From a virus: DNA of 25,304 nt. Both the position numbers and the translations under genes were made by a program. Shown piece after piece: positions 1 through 6,638 of the stretch; the stretch's first letter is position 1; every line of letters begins with the position of its first letter. The notes below the pieces were generated by a model. It searched no databases. It worked only from the letters and a program-made list of their open reading frames with translations, and was not told where the DNA came from. The DNA lies in IMG/VR virus record IMGVR_UViG_3300029319_000460, positions 1 through 25,304 of that record, one strand, 5' to 3'.

Positions 1-40
1 GGGCATGATAAAATGTGCTTGTAGGCTTTTGCCTTGTGCA

Positions 41-69
41 TTTCTATTGTAGTACATGGACAAGATAAT
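41..69 (+). promoter_or_regulatory. Possible promoter for the replication operon
   Basis: A GATAAT box at 64-69 lies 17 bases after TTTCTA at 41-46. The -10 is good and the -35 is poor. The element TTGTAGTACA, which recurs almost unchanged near 2777, overlaps the spacer. Transcription from here would place the 90-122 hairpin in the leader of the primase-helicase gene. This is inferred from position and sequence only. Confidence 0.25.
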
Positions 70-86
70 GTAAATAGACTACAATT

Positions 87-122
87 AAAAAACCCCCAAG
101 GAAGGAAGATCCTTGAGGGTTT
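87..122 (-). terminator. Rho-independent terminator, minus-strand orientation
   Basis: Arms at 90-102 and 110-122 pair over 13 positions (12 Watson-Crick plus one G-U when read on the minus strand), with a 7-base loop. On the minus strand the stem runs into six T (87-92), a classic intrinsic terminator. On the plus strand no T-run follows. The stem lies just ahead of the first plus-strand gene, so no minus-strand gene in the first 6.8 kb would feed it. It could block antisense transcription, end a small antisense RNA, or act as a leader hairpin. Confidence 0.75.
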
Positions 123-155
123 GAACACATAAGTCCACAGTAGGTATTGTATCAC

Positions 156-2528
156 ATGAATCTGCAACAGTTTGTAAAGATGTTACCAAAACATCTTGTT
201 TACGCTCCGATATATCGCAAAGGGGTTGAGATAAAATCTAAAGAAGGAAAGATTTTAGAGGCAACAGGAAAGAATCCTTATGGAGAATCCTATGAAAGAA
301 ATTTCTCTCCAGATGATGTTACTTATGTATTAGAAAAGTATCCTGATCGTTTTGGTGCTATTGGTTTATTTACAGGCTTAAAAGGTAAAGGTTTAGTTAT
401 TCTTGACGTTGACAAAAATTTAGCTATCCATAAAAAGAAATGGGGAGACACTTTAGATGGTGCTCCCTGTATTACCAGTACAAAGAAAAATGCTGCTAAA
501 TATATATTTAATGTTCCAGAAGAATTATGGTCTAGCGTTAAAGGTAGATTTCTTTCTGAGCAAACTTCCACTTGTTATGAAATTTTGTGGAATAGACAAG
601 GTGTAATATTTGGTTCTTATCCTGGTTCAGCTACTTCTTCAGAGGGTAATTATGGTTTTAAAGGGGATTTAGATAACATTCCTAATGCTCCAGATTGGTT
701 GATAGCTGAAATGAAGCATTTAAAAGCAAATGAGGAAAAAGCTGGCTTTGTTAAAAATAGAAGTGGTTTAGTTTTATCAGATAGAACTGAAGATGAAAGA
801 GCACAAATAATTCAAGAGTGTTTAAGTGTTATTCCAACTAAAGGTGCTGGTAGTAGAGAGCATTGGTTATACGTTGGTATGTCTATACATTCTGAACTAC
901 CTAATGATGTGGGTTTAGAACTTTGGTCAGTATGGTCTAAAAACGATCCTGACTACATTAACGATTGGGATAAGCATAATCCATGCGAAGCTGTTTGGAA
1001 GTCCTTTAAAGGCTCTGGAAGGGGCATAGGATCACTAATACATGATGCTGATGAAGTCGATCCAAAAAGATTACGTTTTAGTCCTATAAGCAAAGATATT
1101 GTTGATAAGGCTCAAAATGAATTACTGGTAAGAACAAGACGAGTAAAAATGTCTTTCCAGGAAGTCAAGAAAGAATATATGCGTATCTGTGAAGAGGTTG
1201 CTGATCCAGGAGAACAAGATTTTTTGATGCACCAGTTAGCTGTGGATAATGAATTTAAAGATTTAGAAAGACTAGAAAGCTGCTTAATGAGTAGTGAAGC
1301 ATTTGATTTAGGTAGTGAAGAAATGACTGCTTCTGAATTAGATGCTGAAGATTTATCTCGTAGCTATGTAATTCCTGAGATACTTCCTACTCCTGCTGTA
1401 TTCCTACTTTATGGTGCTGGTGGAGATGGTAAATCAATGGCTGCCTGGGCATTAGCTAAACACATATCATTAGGTTTACCTTTTGAAGTGCAAAACAATA
1501 TCGTTCCAATAAAGAAAGGTAAGGTTTTAATTCTTAATGCTGACCAGCCAAAAGTGCAGTTGCGTGAACAGTTAAGGGAACAGGATTACAAAATGGATAA
1601 CAATACTGTTGTTATTAATGGTTTTCAAATTAAGCGTGAATATTACTTTGCTCAACTAATTAAAAAACATAAACCAACATTAGTTGTTATTGATTCACTA
1701 ATTGGTTCTTCTGCTGGTAGAGCGTTTGATGAAAACAAAAGTTCTTTTGCATCTCCTTTGTACAGACTTACCAATAACAATGGTCATAGTTTTCCTGCTA
1801 CAACTATCCTTGTCATTCATCATGCTAATAAACAAGGTGGATTTAGAGGTACAAGTTCTATTAGAGATGCGGTTGATGAAACTTGGAAATTAAGCAAACC
1901 AGATAAAGAGTTAGCTGAACAGTTAGGAACTAATACAAGAATTATTAGAGTTGAAAAGAGTAGATTTAGTCGTATGGGCAGTTGCCTTCTTCTAAAACAA
2001 TTAAGTGATCTTAGCTTTGAGTTAAAAGATTACAAACCAAAGGTAGAAAATTCTTCCCCTGCTTCAATAATTGATCGCATACTTGAAAAACTTAGAACTG
2101 TTTATCCAGAAACTAGATCCAGGATTGATCTTAATGCCGATCCACTAATCGGTGGTAATGTTACTGCTATCAGAAAATCATTAGAAAGGTTAGTTGATAG
2201 AGGATTAATTCAAATTTGGGAGCAAAAACCTTCGGTTAATGGTGGTCGGCCCACTAACTACTACAAAGCTATCCTCGTGCGGGGAGACAAAAAATCTGTC
2301 GCATTGAATGGAAAGCCTAGTGATGACAGTGATTTAGCAATGCGACAGGTAAATAAAAAAGAAAGCTGTCACATTGGTACGGATGAAGCAATGCGACAGG
2401 AAAAAGAAAAAGATAAGTGTCGCATTGATAAACCCTTACCACAACAGGAATCTACTACCAATGCGACAGGTAATTTATATTCCCCCGTGCGAGGAGATGA
2501 AAAAGATGCGTGGAAGGCTTGGAGATGA
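156..2528 (+). CDS. Primase-helicase (AEP-like primase, PriCT-type domain, RecA-fold helicase, C-terminal winged helix)
   Basis: Replication protein of 790 residues, expected to synthesise primers and unwind the phage replication fork. ATG 156 is preferred over TTG 147 because GTAGG lies about 11 bases upstream of it. Visible layout: an N-terminal AEP/prim-pol-like domain with the metal-binding LDVD (D84, D86); a PriCT-like domain around 215-297 (EHWLYVGMSIHS then SVWSKNDP); a RecA/RepA-type ATPase with Walker A GAGGDGKS (420-427), Walker B LVVIDS (509-514) and VIHHANKQGGFRGTSS; and a winged-helix-like segment around 635-705. The usual AEP motif II histidine is not evident (TSTKKNAAKYIF), so primase activity is less certain than ATPase activity. 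Residues 705-777 are a low-complexity polar tail whose DNA contains the symmetric repeat array. The gene opens the replication operon and overlaps the next gene by 4 bases. Confidence 0.88.
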   Translation: MNLQQFVKMLPKHLVYAPIYRKGVEIKSKEGKILEATGKNPYGESYERNFSPDDVTYVLEKYPDRFGAIGLFTGLKGKGLVILDVDKNLAIHKKKWGDTLDGAPCITSTKKNAAKYIFNVPEELWSSVKGRFLSEQTSTCYEILWNRQGVIFGSYPGSATSSEGNYGFKGDLDNIPNAPDWLIAEMKHLKANEEKAGFVKNRSGLVLSDRTEDERAQIIQECLSVIPTKGAGSREHWLYVGMSIHSELPNDVGLELWSVWSKNDPDYINDWDKHNPCEAVWKSFKGSGRGIGSLIHDADEVDPKRLRFSPISKDIVDKAQNELLVRTRRVKMSFQEVKKEYMRICEEVADPGEQDFLMHQLAVDNEFKDLERLESCLMSSEAFDLGSEEMTASELDAEDLSRSYVIPEILPTPAVFLLYGAGGDGKSMAAWALAKHISLGLPFEVQNNIVPIKKGKVLILNADQPKVQLREQLREQDYKMDNNTVVINGFQIKREYYFAQLIKKHKPTLVVIDSLIGSSAGRAFDENKSSFASPLYRLTNNNGHSFPATTILVIHHANKQGGFRGTSSIRDAVDETWKLSKPDKELAEQLGTNTRIIRVEKSRFSRMGSCLLLKQLSDLSFELKDYKPKVENSSPASIIDRILEKLRTVYPETRSRIDLNADPLIGGNVTAIRKSLERLVDRGLIQIWEQKPSVNGGRPTNYYKAILVRGDKKSVALNGKPSDDSDLAMRQVNKKESCHIGTDEAMRQEKEKDKCRIDKPLPQQESTTNATGNLYSPVRGDEKDAWKAWR
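2296..2469. repeat. Mirror-symmetric array of six 11-base elements (candidate origin or operator)
   Basis: Six copies of CAATGCGACAG alternate in strand: minus 2296-2306, plus 2338-2348, minus 2366-2376 (one mismatch), plus 2389-2399, minus 2417-2427 (first base differs), plus 2459-2469. Centre-to-centre spacings are 42, 28, 23, 28 and 42, a mirror image about position 2382.5. Outer boxes CCTCGTGCGGGG (2273-2284) and CCCCGTGCGAGG (2483-2494) extend the symmetry to within one base. The copies fall in different reading frames of the primase-helicase gene (VAL, AMRQ, CHI, AMRQ, CRI, NATG), so the conserved unit is DNA, not protein. Adjacent copies can form three stems with loops of 31, 12 and 31 bases. 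The array suits iterons of an origin within the initiator gene, as in lambda O, or an operator. The function is inferred. Confidence 0.85.
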
Positions 2529-2767
2529 GAGATACAACAGTAATCATTTACTGTCATCGAGACAGGAAGGATGCTCCATTGGCTTCAGTTCGTTACACCA
2601 AATATGATGCTCTTGGCAGAGTTATAGATGTAGACCAGGTTGATTATGAGGATAAAACTTATTTTCATAGTGAGGTTTTACAAGCAGTTACTTGTGGTGT
2701 GGATGTACTTATATATACAGGCATGGATGGAATGTCTTTACAAAGAAAAATAGAAAAGTGGACATAA
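2525..2767 (+). CDS. Small unknown protein translationally coupled to the primase-helicase
   Basis: An 80-residue protein that begins at ATG 2525, overlapping the primase-helicase stop as ATGA; a GTG at 2510 would add five residues. The sequence starts RDTTVIIYCHRD and mixes short beta-like stretches (VIIY, ASVRYTKY, VLIYTG) with acidic segments, suggesting a small compact alpha/beta fold. I recognise no family or catalytic motif. Position between primase-helicase and polymerase, and the coupling, suggest an accessory replication role, but this is inference from context. Confidence 0.65.
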   Translation: MRDTTVIIYCHRDRKDAPLASVRYTKYDALGRVIDVDQVDYEDKTYFHSEVLQAVTCGVDVLIYTGMDGMSLQRKIEKWT

Positions 2768-2814
2768 TTTTATTATTGTAGTACACTAACAGAGTAAACT
2801 TATTGTCGCTACCC

Positions 2815-4647
2815 ATGACACAACCAAAATATTCCGTATTCTACGGCATCAAGGAATTGCATCGCCTACACGCAGCGTCAAGCCTTGCATTTGATACAGA
2901 AACACTACAGCTTCAGCCAGAAAAAGGCAAGCTGAGATTGATCCAACTCGGTTCTTACACCTTACGAACCATAGTTGTAATTGATTGTTTTGAACTAACA
3001 GAAAATAACTGGAATTACTTACAAAGATTCTTTACTAATGGAGCTAGATTTTGGCTTGCACATAACGCAGTTTTTGATCTTGGCTGGCTCCAAGAACACG
3101 ATATAGATATTCGTGGAAAGGTAAGATGTAGTATGTTAGCAAGTCGTTTACTTACCAATGGCATACCAAAAACTCAGCATGGTTTAGCTCATGTAGCAAA
3201 GAGATATTTAGATATTGATGTATCTAAAGAACAACAAGCATCACATTGGGGTGCTGATGTTTTGAGTCAGGCTCAACTTGAATATGCTGCTAAAGATATA
3301 GAAGTATTGCTTGAGCTAGATCAAATATTAGATCGTAAACTACAGACTGATCAATTAATGGAAGCGTACACATTAGAGTGTCTTGCTTTACCAGCTATGG
3401 CTCAAATGTGGAGAACTGGCCTTCCCTGGAATCGTTCTGCTCTTGAGCAAAGACGTATTGATTATGAAGATGATCTAAAAGAAATGTCTAAGGAGTTTCT
3501 TCGTGAACTTGATAATGCTTTACCAGAAACAGATAAGTTACCACGAGAACGTGATGGATCGTTTAATTTACGGGCGAAAGACGAAGGTTCTATACGATTG
3601 GGTACTAAAAAATATGCTGGATTCAATATTAATAGTCCTAAACAATTACTAGAAAAATTTACTCTAATACTTGGCACTCCACCTGTAGATGCTACTGGTA
3701 AACCCAGTGCTTCAAGACAGACATTAAAATCTTTTGCTGCTGATTCTGAGATTATTCAAACTTATCTAGTTTGGAAAAAGACAGAAAAACGTAGACAGAT
3801 GATTACAAGTATCCTAGAAAAACTAGATGATAAAGGTTATGTTAAAGCCTCTTATATGCAGTTGGGTGCTGATACAGGGAGAATGTCTAGCATCAAACCA
3901 AATAATCAACAGATACCTAGAGATTCTGAGTTTAGACAATGTGTAGAGGCTCCAGAAGGTTGGAAAATAGTTGATGCTGACTTTTCACAGATGGAGTTAC
4001 GTCTTGCTGCTGCTTTAGCTAACGATGAAAATATGATCCAGGCTTTTATTAGAGGAGAAGATTTACATGACTATACTGCTGAACAAATGGGTTGCGATAG
4101 ACAGATAGCTAAATCAGCTAACTTTGGTTTGCTTTACGGAGCAGGAGCAGAAGGCTTGCGTAACTACGCTGGTAGTAGTGGTGTTTTGATGACGCTCGAA
4201 GAAGCAACAAAAGTTCGTGATAACTGGTTGCGTACTTATAAAGGTGTACACGCTTGGCAGAATAAGAATTATCAGATTGCAAAAAACTCTAGTGGTAATG
4301 AATGGGCCGAAACTCGTATTCCTTTATCGAATATGCGTAGGTATCTTAAAGGCGATCTTAACAGAGTAACAGTTAGATGTAATACTCCGATCCAGGGTGC
4401 TGGTGCTGCCATACTAAAGTGTGCATTAGGAAACTTATGGACAGAAGTTAAAGAATGTGGAGAAGATAAAGTAAGGATCGCAGCAGCAGTACATGATGAA
4501 TTAATACTTTTAGTTAAGGAGCAATTTGCTGACGCATGGGCTCATAAACTTAAAGGTATTATGGAAAAAGCAGAATCAAAATGGTTAGGTAGAGTCCCTG
4601 CTGTTGCTGAAGTATCTGTCGGAAATACCTGGGAGGAAACTCATTGA
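2815..4647 (+). CDS. polA: Family A DNA polymerase with 3'-5' exonuclease
   Basis: Replicative DNA polymerase of 610 residues. ATG 2815 is preferred to TTG 2803. The DnaQ-like proofreading domain is complete: D27 and E29 in FDTET, D88 in HNAVFD, and Y157/D161 in YAAKD. The palm and fingers show motif A DADFSQMELR (D389), motif B RQIAKSANFGLLYG (R429, K433, F437) and motif C VHDE (H560-E562). There is no 5' nuclease domain, as is usual for phage Pol I enzymes. The residue equivalent to E. coli Pol I position 762 is Phe (codon 4123-4125). The helix before motif B is shorter than in E. coli. It lies 47 bases after the preceding gene, with a TTGTAGTACACTAAC element in the gap, and its stop overlaps the next start. 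Confidence 0.96.
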   Translation: MTQPKYSVFYGIKELHRLHAASSLAFDTETLQLQPEKGKLRLIQLGSYTLRTIVVIDCFELTENNWNYLQRFFTNGARFWLAHNAVFDLGWLQEHDIDIRGKVRCSMLASRLLTNGIPKTQHGLAHVAKRYLDIDVSKEQQASHWGADVLSQAQLEYAAKDIEVLLELDQILDRKLQTDQLMEAYTLECLALPAMAQMWRTGLPWNRSALEQRRIDYEDDLKEMSKEFLRELDNALPETDKLPRERDGSFNLRAKDEGSIRLGTKKYAGFNINSPKQLLEKFTLILGTPPVDATGKPSASRQTLKSFAADSEIIQTYLVWKKTEKRRQMITSILEKLDDKGYVKASYMQLGADTGRMSSIKPNNQQIPRDSEFRQCVEAPEGWKIVDADFSQMELRLAAALANDENMIQAFIRGEDLHDYTAEQMGCDRQIAKSANFGLLYGAGAEGLRNYAGSSGVLMTLEEATKVRDNWLRTYKGVHAWQNKNYQIAKNSSGNEWAETRIPLSNMRRYLKGDLNRVTVRCNTPIQGAGAAILKCALGNLWTEVKECGEDKVRIAAAVHDELILLVKEQFADAWAHKLKGIMEKAESKWLGRVPAVAEVSVGNTWEETH

Positions 4648-4733
4648 CCAAAGAACAACGTATTGAAGCTGCTCAAAAGCGTATAGCAGAATTAAGAAAA
4701 CTTATTTCAGAATGGACAAAACGTAATGGTTAA
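4644..4733 (+). CDS. 29-residue basic helical peptide
   Basis: TTG 4644 overlaps the polymerase stop (TTGA) and is preceded by a strong ribosome site, GGGAGGAAAC at 4631-4640, spaced 3-7 bases. The product is MTKEQRIEAAQKRIAELRKL followed by ISEWTKRNG: a single amphipathic, charged helix. The strong ribosome site at the end of the polymerase gene is the main argument that it is translated. No family is recognised. It may have a coupling role for the gene that starts inside its last codons. Confidence 0.5.
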   Translation: MTKEQRIEAAQKRIAELRKLISEWTKRNG

Positions 4734-4869
4734 AATCTTAAATACTACAAAAGGCTGGTGTTATCAAAGTAATACTGAGGTAACATACTATAAAACACTC
4801 CATGAAGTGATGGCTGCTGCTTATGCAAAAAAATTTAAGAGTCCAGGTAATTCAAAACCTATATGCTGA
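4726..4869 (+). CDS. 47-residue unknown protein
   Basis: It starts at ATG 4726, eight bases before the end of the 29-residue gene, and ends at TGA 4867-4869. It begins MVKILNTTKGWCYQSNTEVTY and is basic and mixed alpha/beta in character. Its last 47 bases overlap the next reading frame, which starts at 4823. No family is recognised. The overlapping start supports translation by coupling, but it remains a short unsupported gene. Confidence 0.45.
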   Translation: MVKILNTTKGWCYQSNTEVTYYKTLHEVMAAAYAKKFKSPGNSKPIC

Positions 4870-5047
4870 AGTTAGAAAGTCTAGAACAGGAGATTTATCC
4901 AGGGCTGTAGACTTTCTAAAGAAAGCTAGAGAAGTACATCAAGGTAAATCGAGCCAAAGAAAACAAGCTAGAAAGAATTATGTAAATCGCAAAGATTCTT
5001 TATACAAAAAGTTTGTTGAAAAAGCCGATTTGCCTTTTTGGTGGTAA
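4823..5047 (+). CDS. Basic helical small protein, unknown
   Basis: A 74-residue, strongly basic protein with Lys/Arg runs (KSSQRKQARKNY) and an aromatic end (PFWW). It is likely helical and could bind nucleic acid, but no motif is diagnostic. The only ATG in frame is 4823; a TGA lies 15 bases upstream and there is no clear ribosome site, so expression probably depends on coupling to the 47-residue gene it overlaps. The real boundary between these two frames is uncertain. Confidence 0.55.
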   Translation: MQKNLRVQVIQNLYAEVRKSRTGDLSRAVDFLKKAREVHQGKSSQRKQARKNYVNRKDSLYKKFVEKADLPFWW

Positions 5048-5071
5048 AGTAGTACAAGAGAGACTTATTTA

Positions 5072-5323
5072 ATGGCACTTAAACACGGAAACAAAAATTA
5101 TTACCAAGTTTTAATAGATCCACATAGATCAAAACTTATAGAAAAGGCAGCAGAACAAAAGGGAATGAAAGGTACAGCCTGGGTTAGAAAGGCTGCATAC
5201 AGTCAGTTAGAACGTGAATTTTCTAGTGCAGAATACAAAATAGCAGAAGCAAAAGATGAGTTGTTATGGAGAGAATCAGTACAAAGAAGAATAGATGGAA
5301 GAAAAGCTAATTCTGAAAGTTAA
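5072..5323 (+). CDS. Putative ribbon-helix-helix DNA-binding protein
   Basis: 83 residues. The pattern is a short beta strand (NYYQVLIDPHRSK), then helix A (LIEKAAEQKG), a turn (MKGTAWVRKAA) and helix B. This order of strand, helix, turn, helix resembles CopG/Arc-type regulators, which dimerise and insert the strand into the major groove. The C-terminal half is a charged helix. GAGAG lies ten bases before ATG 5072, just after a GTAGTACAAG element. It is one of two such candidate regulators in the left arm. The family call is moderate because no strict signature exists. Confidence 0.5.
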   Translation: MALKHGNKNYYQVLIDPHRSKLIEKAAEQKGMKGTAWVRKAAYSQLEREFSSAEYKIAEAKDELLWRESVQRRIDGRKANSES

Positions 5324-5390
5324 AGTTTCGTAACAGATTACATAGTGGTGGCACTTTGTTGCTATATTTCTAAGGAAGTTCAAATTTATT

Positions 5391-5774
5391 ATGACCACAA
5401 AGAAACTTTACAAATTCAAAACACAAACAGTTCTCTGCGAAGTATTTGAAGTAGAAGCTGAATCTTACGACCAAGCTATAGACCTTATAGATAAAGGTAA
5501 AGACAACCATGAAGATGACTACCCAATAGAGGTAGAACGTACAGGTTGGTGGTATGAAGAAAAACAGTATTCAGATGATGATGACTGTCCAGGCTTAGTT
5601 GCTATTTCTATAACTGAAGAGCAAGCTGATAAAACTCCCTACTACGATATATACAAACCAGAGGGTCATGTATGTAGTTACTGGAGAGAACCTACTGATG
5701 AAGAAATAGTAGATGATGAAAAGCAAGCTGTTGCAGATGGCAGATTAAAAGAAGAATTTGCACGCTACAACTAA
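5391..5774 (+). CDS. Acidic unknown protein
   Basis: 127 residues and very acidic, with DDDD near residue 63 and many Glu. The N-terminal strand-rich part (YKFKTQTVLCEVFEVEAESYDQAI) looks like a small domain in which a beta hairpin is followed by a helix beginning SYDQA, a layout seen in many short phage proteins. AAGGAAG at 5371-5377 gives a plausible ribosome site. The high negative charge would suit a DNA mimic or host-enzyme inhibitor, but that is only a possibility. Its stop overlaps the start of the next gene. Confidence 0.7.
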   Translation: MTTKKLYKFKTQTVLCEVFEVEAESYDQAIDLIDKGKDNHEDDYPIEVERTGWWYEEKQYSDDDDCPGLVAISITEEQADKTPYYDIYKPEGHVCSYWREPTDEEIVDDEKQAVADGRLKEEFARYN

Positions 5775-5959
5775 TGAGTATTTATTTTCGTTCATCACTT
5801 GGAATTAATTTTCCAAAATCTCCTTACATAGGTCAGATCCATTATGATCCTGACCTTAAAAGGACATTCTGTTATAAACAAAAAGATCCAATAGATTGTA
5901 TTTATGGCTGCATAGATATGTTTCGTTGGTTCGATATAACAGACGAAGAATTTTCCTAA
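5774..5959 (+). CDS. 61-residue unknown protein
   Basis: The start at 5774 overlaps the last base of the previous gene's stop (TAATG), indicating translational coupling. The protein is aromatic-rich, with two close cysteines (DCIYGC) and an acidic end (DITDEEF). No transmembrane segment or known motif is seen. It ends the first early gene block; the following 238 bases hold no gene but contain structured repeats. Confidence 0.6.
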   Translation: MSIYFRSSLGINFPKSPYIGQIHYDPDLKRTFCYKQKDPIDCIYGCIDMFRWFDITDEEFS

Positions 5960-5969
5960 TGTCTGAGGC

Positions 5970-6143
5970 AAGATCCACCTGTAATATCTCCCAGGTGGTT
6001 ACGCTGCTTTTTTGTAATCTTGGGAGCCATGACCCTCATACTCCGTACTAAGCAATTTTACAAATGATATTACAAGTTCTCATCGAAGATTTAGTGGGGG
6101 GTCTAAGGGGTTTTCTAAATTTCCCCTGAGTTAATGACCCACT
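5970..6143 (+). other. Structured gene-free gap: candidate RNA with pseudoknot and second stem
   Basis: The 238-base gap between 5959 and 6198 contains no gene. CCACCTG (5975-5981) pairs with CAGGTGG (5992-5998). Its loop TAATATC (5982-5988) is complementary to GATATTA (6066-6072), part of a perfect 9-base inverted repeat (5980-5988 with 6066-6074), giving an H-type pseudoknot or an alternative long-range stem. Downstream, AGTGGG (6093-6098) pairs with CCCACT (6138-6143) around an inner AGGGG/CCCCT stem (6106-6110 with 6123-6127). A T6 run at 6009-6014 is too far from the first stem for a textbook terminator. A non-coding RNA or 5' regulatory leader is inferred. Confidence 0.4.
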
Positions 6144-6175
6144 GAATAAGCTAACCTGATCTGTAAGTCCTCAGT

Positions 6176-6187
6176 CTACTATACTAC
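6176..6187 (+). promoter_or_regulatory. Candidate promoter/operator ahead of the RHH gene
   Basis: CTACTATACTAC contains a TATACT -10-like box at 6180-6185, 12 bases before ATG 6198, so the leader would be very short. No good -35 is visible. The same 12 bases occur once more, at 23229-23240, in another intergenic gap. The CTAC-TATA-CTAC direct repeat would suit autoregulation by the ribbon-helix-helix protein it precedes, but this is an inference. Confidence 0.4.
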
Positions 6188-6197
6188 ACTAAAAAAG

Positions 6198-6470
6198 ATG
6201 ACCGCTAAAAAAGAAAAACTTATCCGAACCACAGTTCAACTAAGTCCTCATCAACATAAGGCATTGGAGAATCTTAGTGGCCCTGGTAAGTCTATATCTG
6301 GCCTAGTTAGAACCGCTATTGATGAATACTTAGAGCCCTACTACGAGCAAAGTTACGAAAATCAAAAACTAGATCGTCTGATCGAAGAGGCTCAAGATAA
6401 GCTAGAAAAGCTAAATGAAAGAGCTACGTCAATAGAAGATATTTTTGACGATTTAAAAACTAAAGTTTAA
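6198..6470 (+). CDS. Ribbon-helix-helix (CopG/Arc-like) regulator
   Basis: 90 residues. The N-terminal strand LIRTTVQLSPHQHKAL has the alternating pattern of an RHH beta strand. It is followed by helix A (KALENLSG) and helix B (SISGLVRTAIDEYLE), with the G-x-S-x-S-x-LVR arrangement common in CopG-like proteins. Residues 57-90 form a charged helix likely to be a coiled coil for dimer or tetramer assembly. It probably represses or activates phage genes, possibly its own through the CTACTATACTAC element immediately upstream. Ribosome site is weak (AAAAAAG). Confidence 0.75.
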   Translation: MTAKKEKLIRTTVQLSPHQHKALENLSGPGKSISGLVRTAIDEYLEPYYEQSYENQKLDRLIEEAQDKLEKLNERATSIEDIFDDLKTKV

Positions 6471-6480
6471 TACTATCCCA

Positions 6481-6636
6481 ATGACAGAAAAAGAAAGAAG
6501 GGCTACTAAAGACTATTTCCAAGCACTAGCCAAATTGTCCGATAGATATTTGTTTGAGAATATGACAAACAAAGATTATGTAGAAGAAAGAAATGCCATT
6601 GAAACTAATTATCTAAAAACAATTTACAACAAGTAA
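6481..6636 (+). CDS. 51-residue helical unknown protein
   Basis: ATG 6481 follows the RHH gene by ten bases and the gene ends two bases before the next ATG. The product starts MTEKERRATKDYFQALAKL and is a charged helical protein without cysteines or hydrophobic segments. Tight packing and lack of alternative frames support it as a gene. No family is recognised. Confidence 0.55.
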   Translation: MTEKERRATKDYFQALAKLSDRYLFENMTNKDYVEERNAIETNYLKTIYNK

Positions 6637-6638
6637 AA

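Noticed and set aside
2296-2469. CRISPR array
   Set aside because: The repeats are only 11 bases, alternate in strand, have unequal spacers and lie inside a coding region.
5975-6014. Ordinary rho-independent terminator after the 5774-5959 gene
   Set aside because: The T6 run begins ten bases after the stem ends; the stem is better explained as part of a larger fold, though weak termination is possible.
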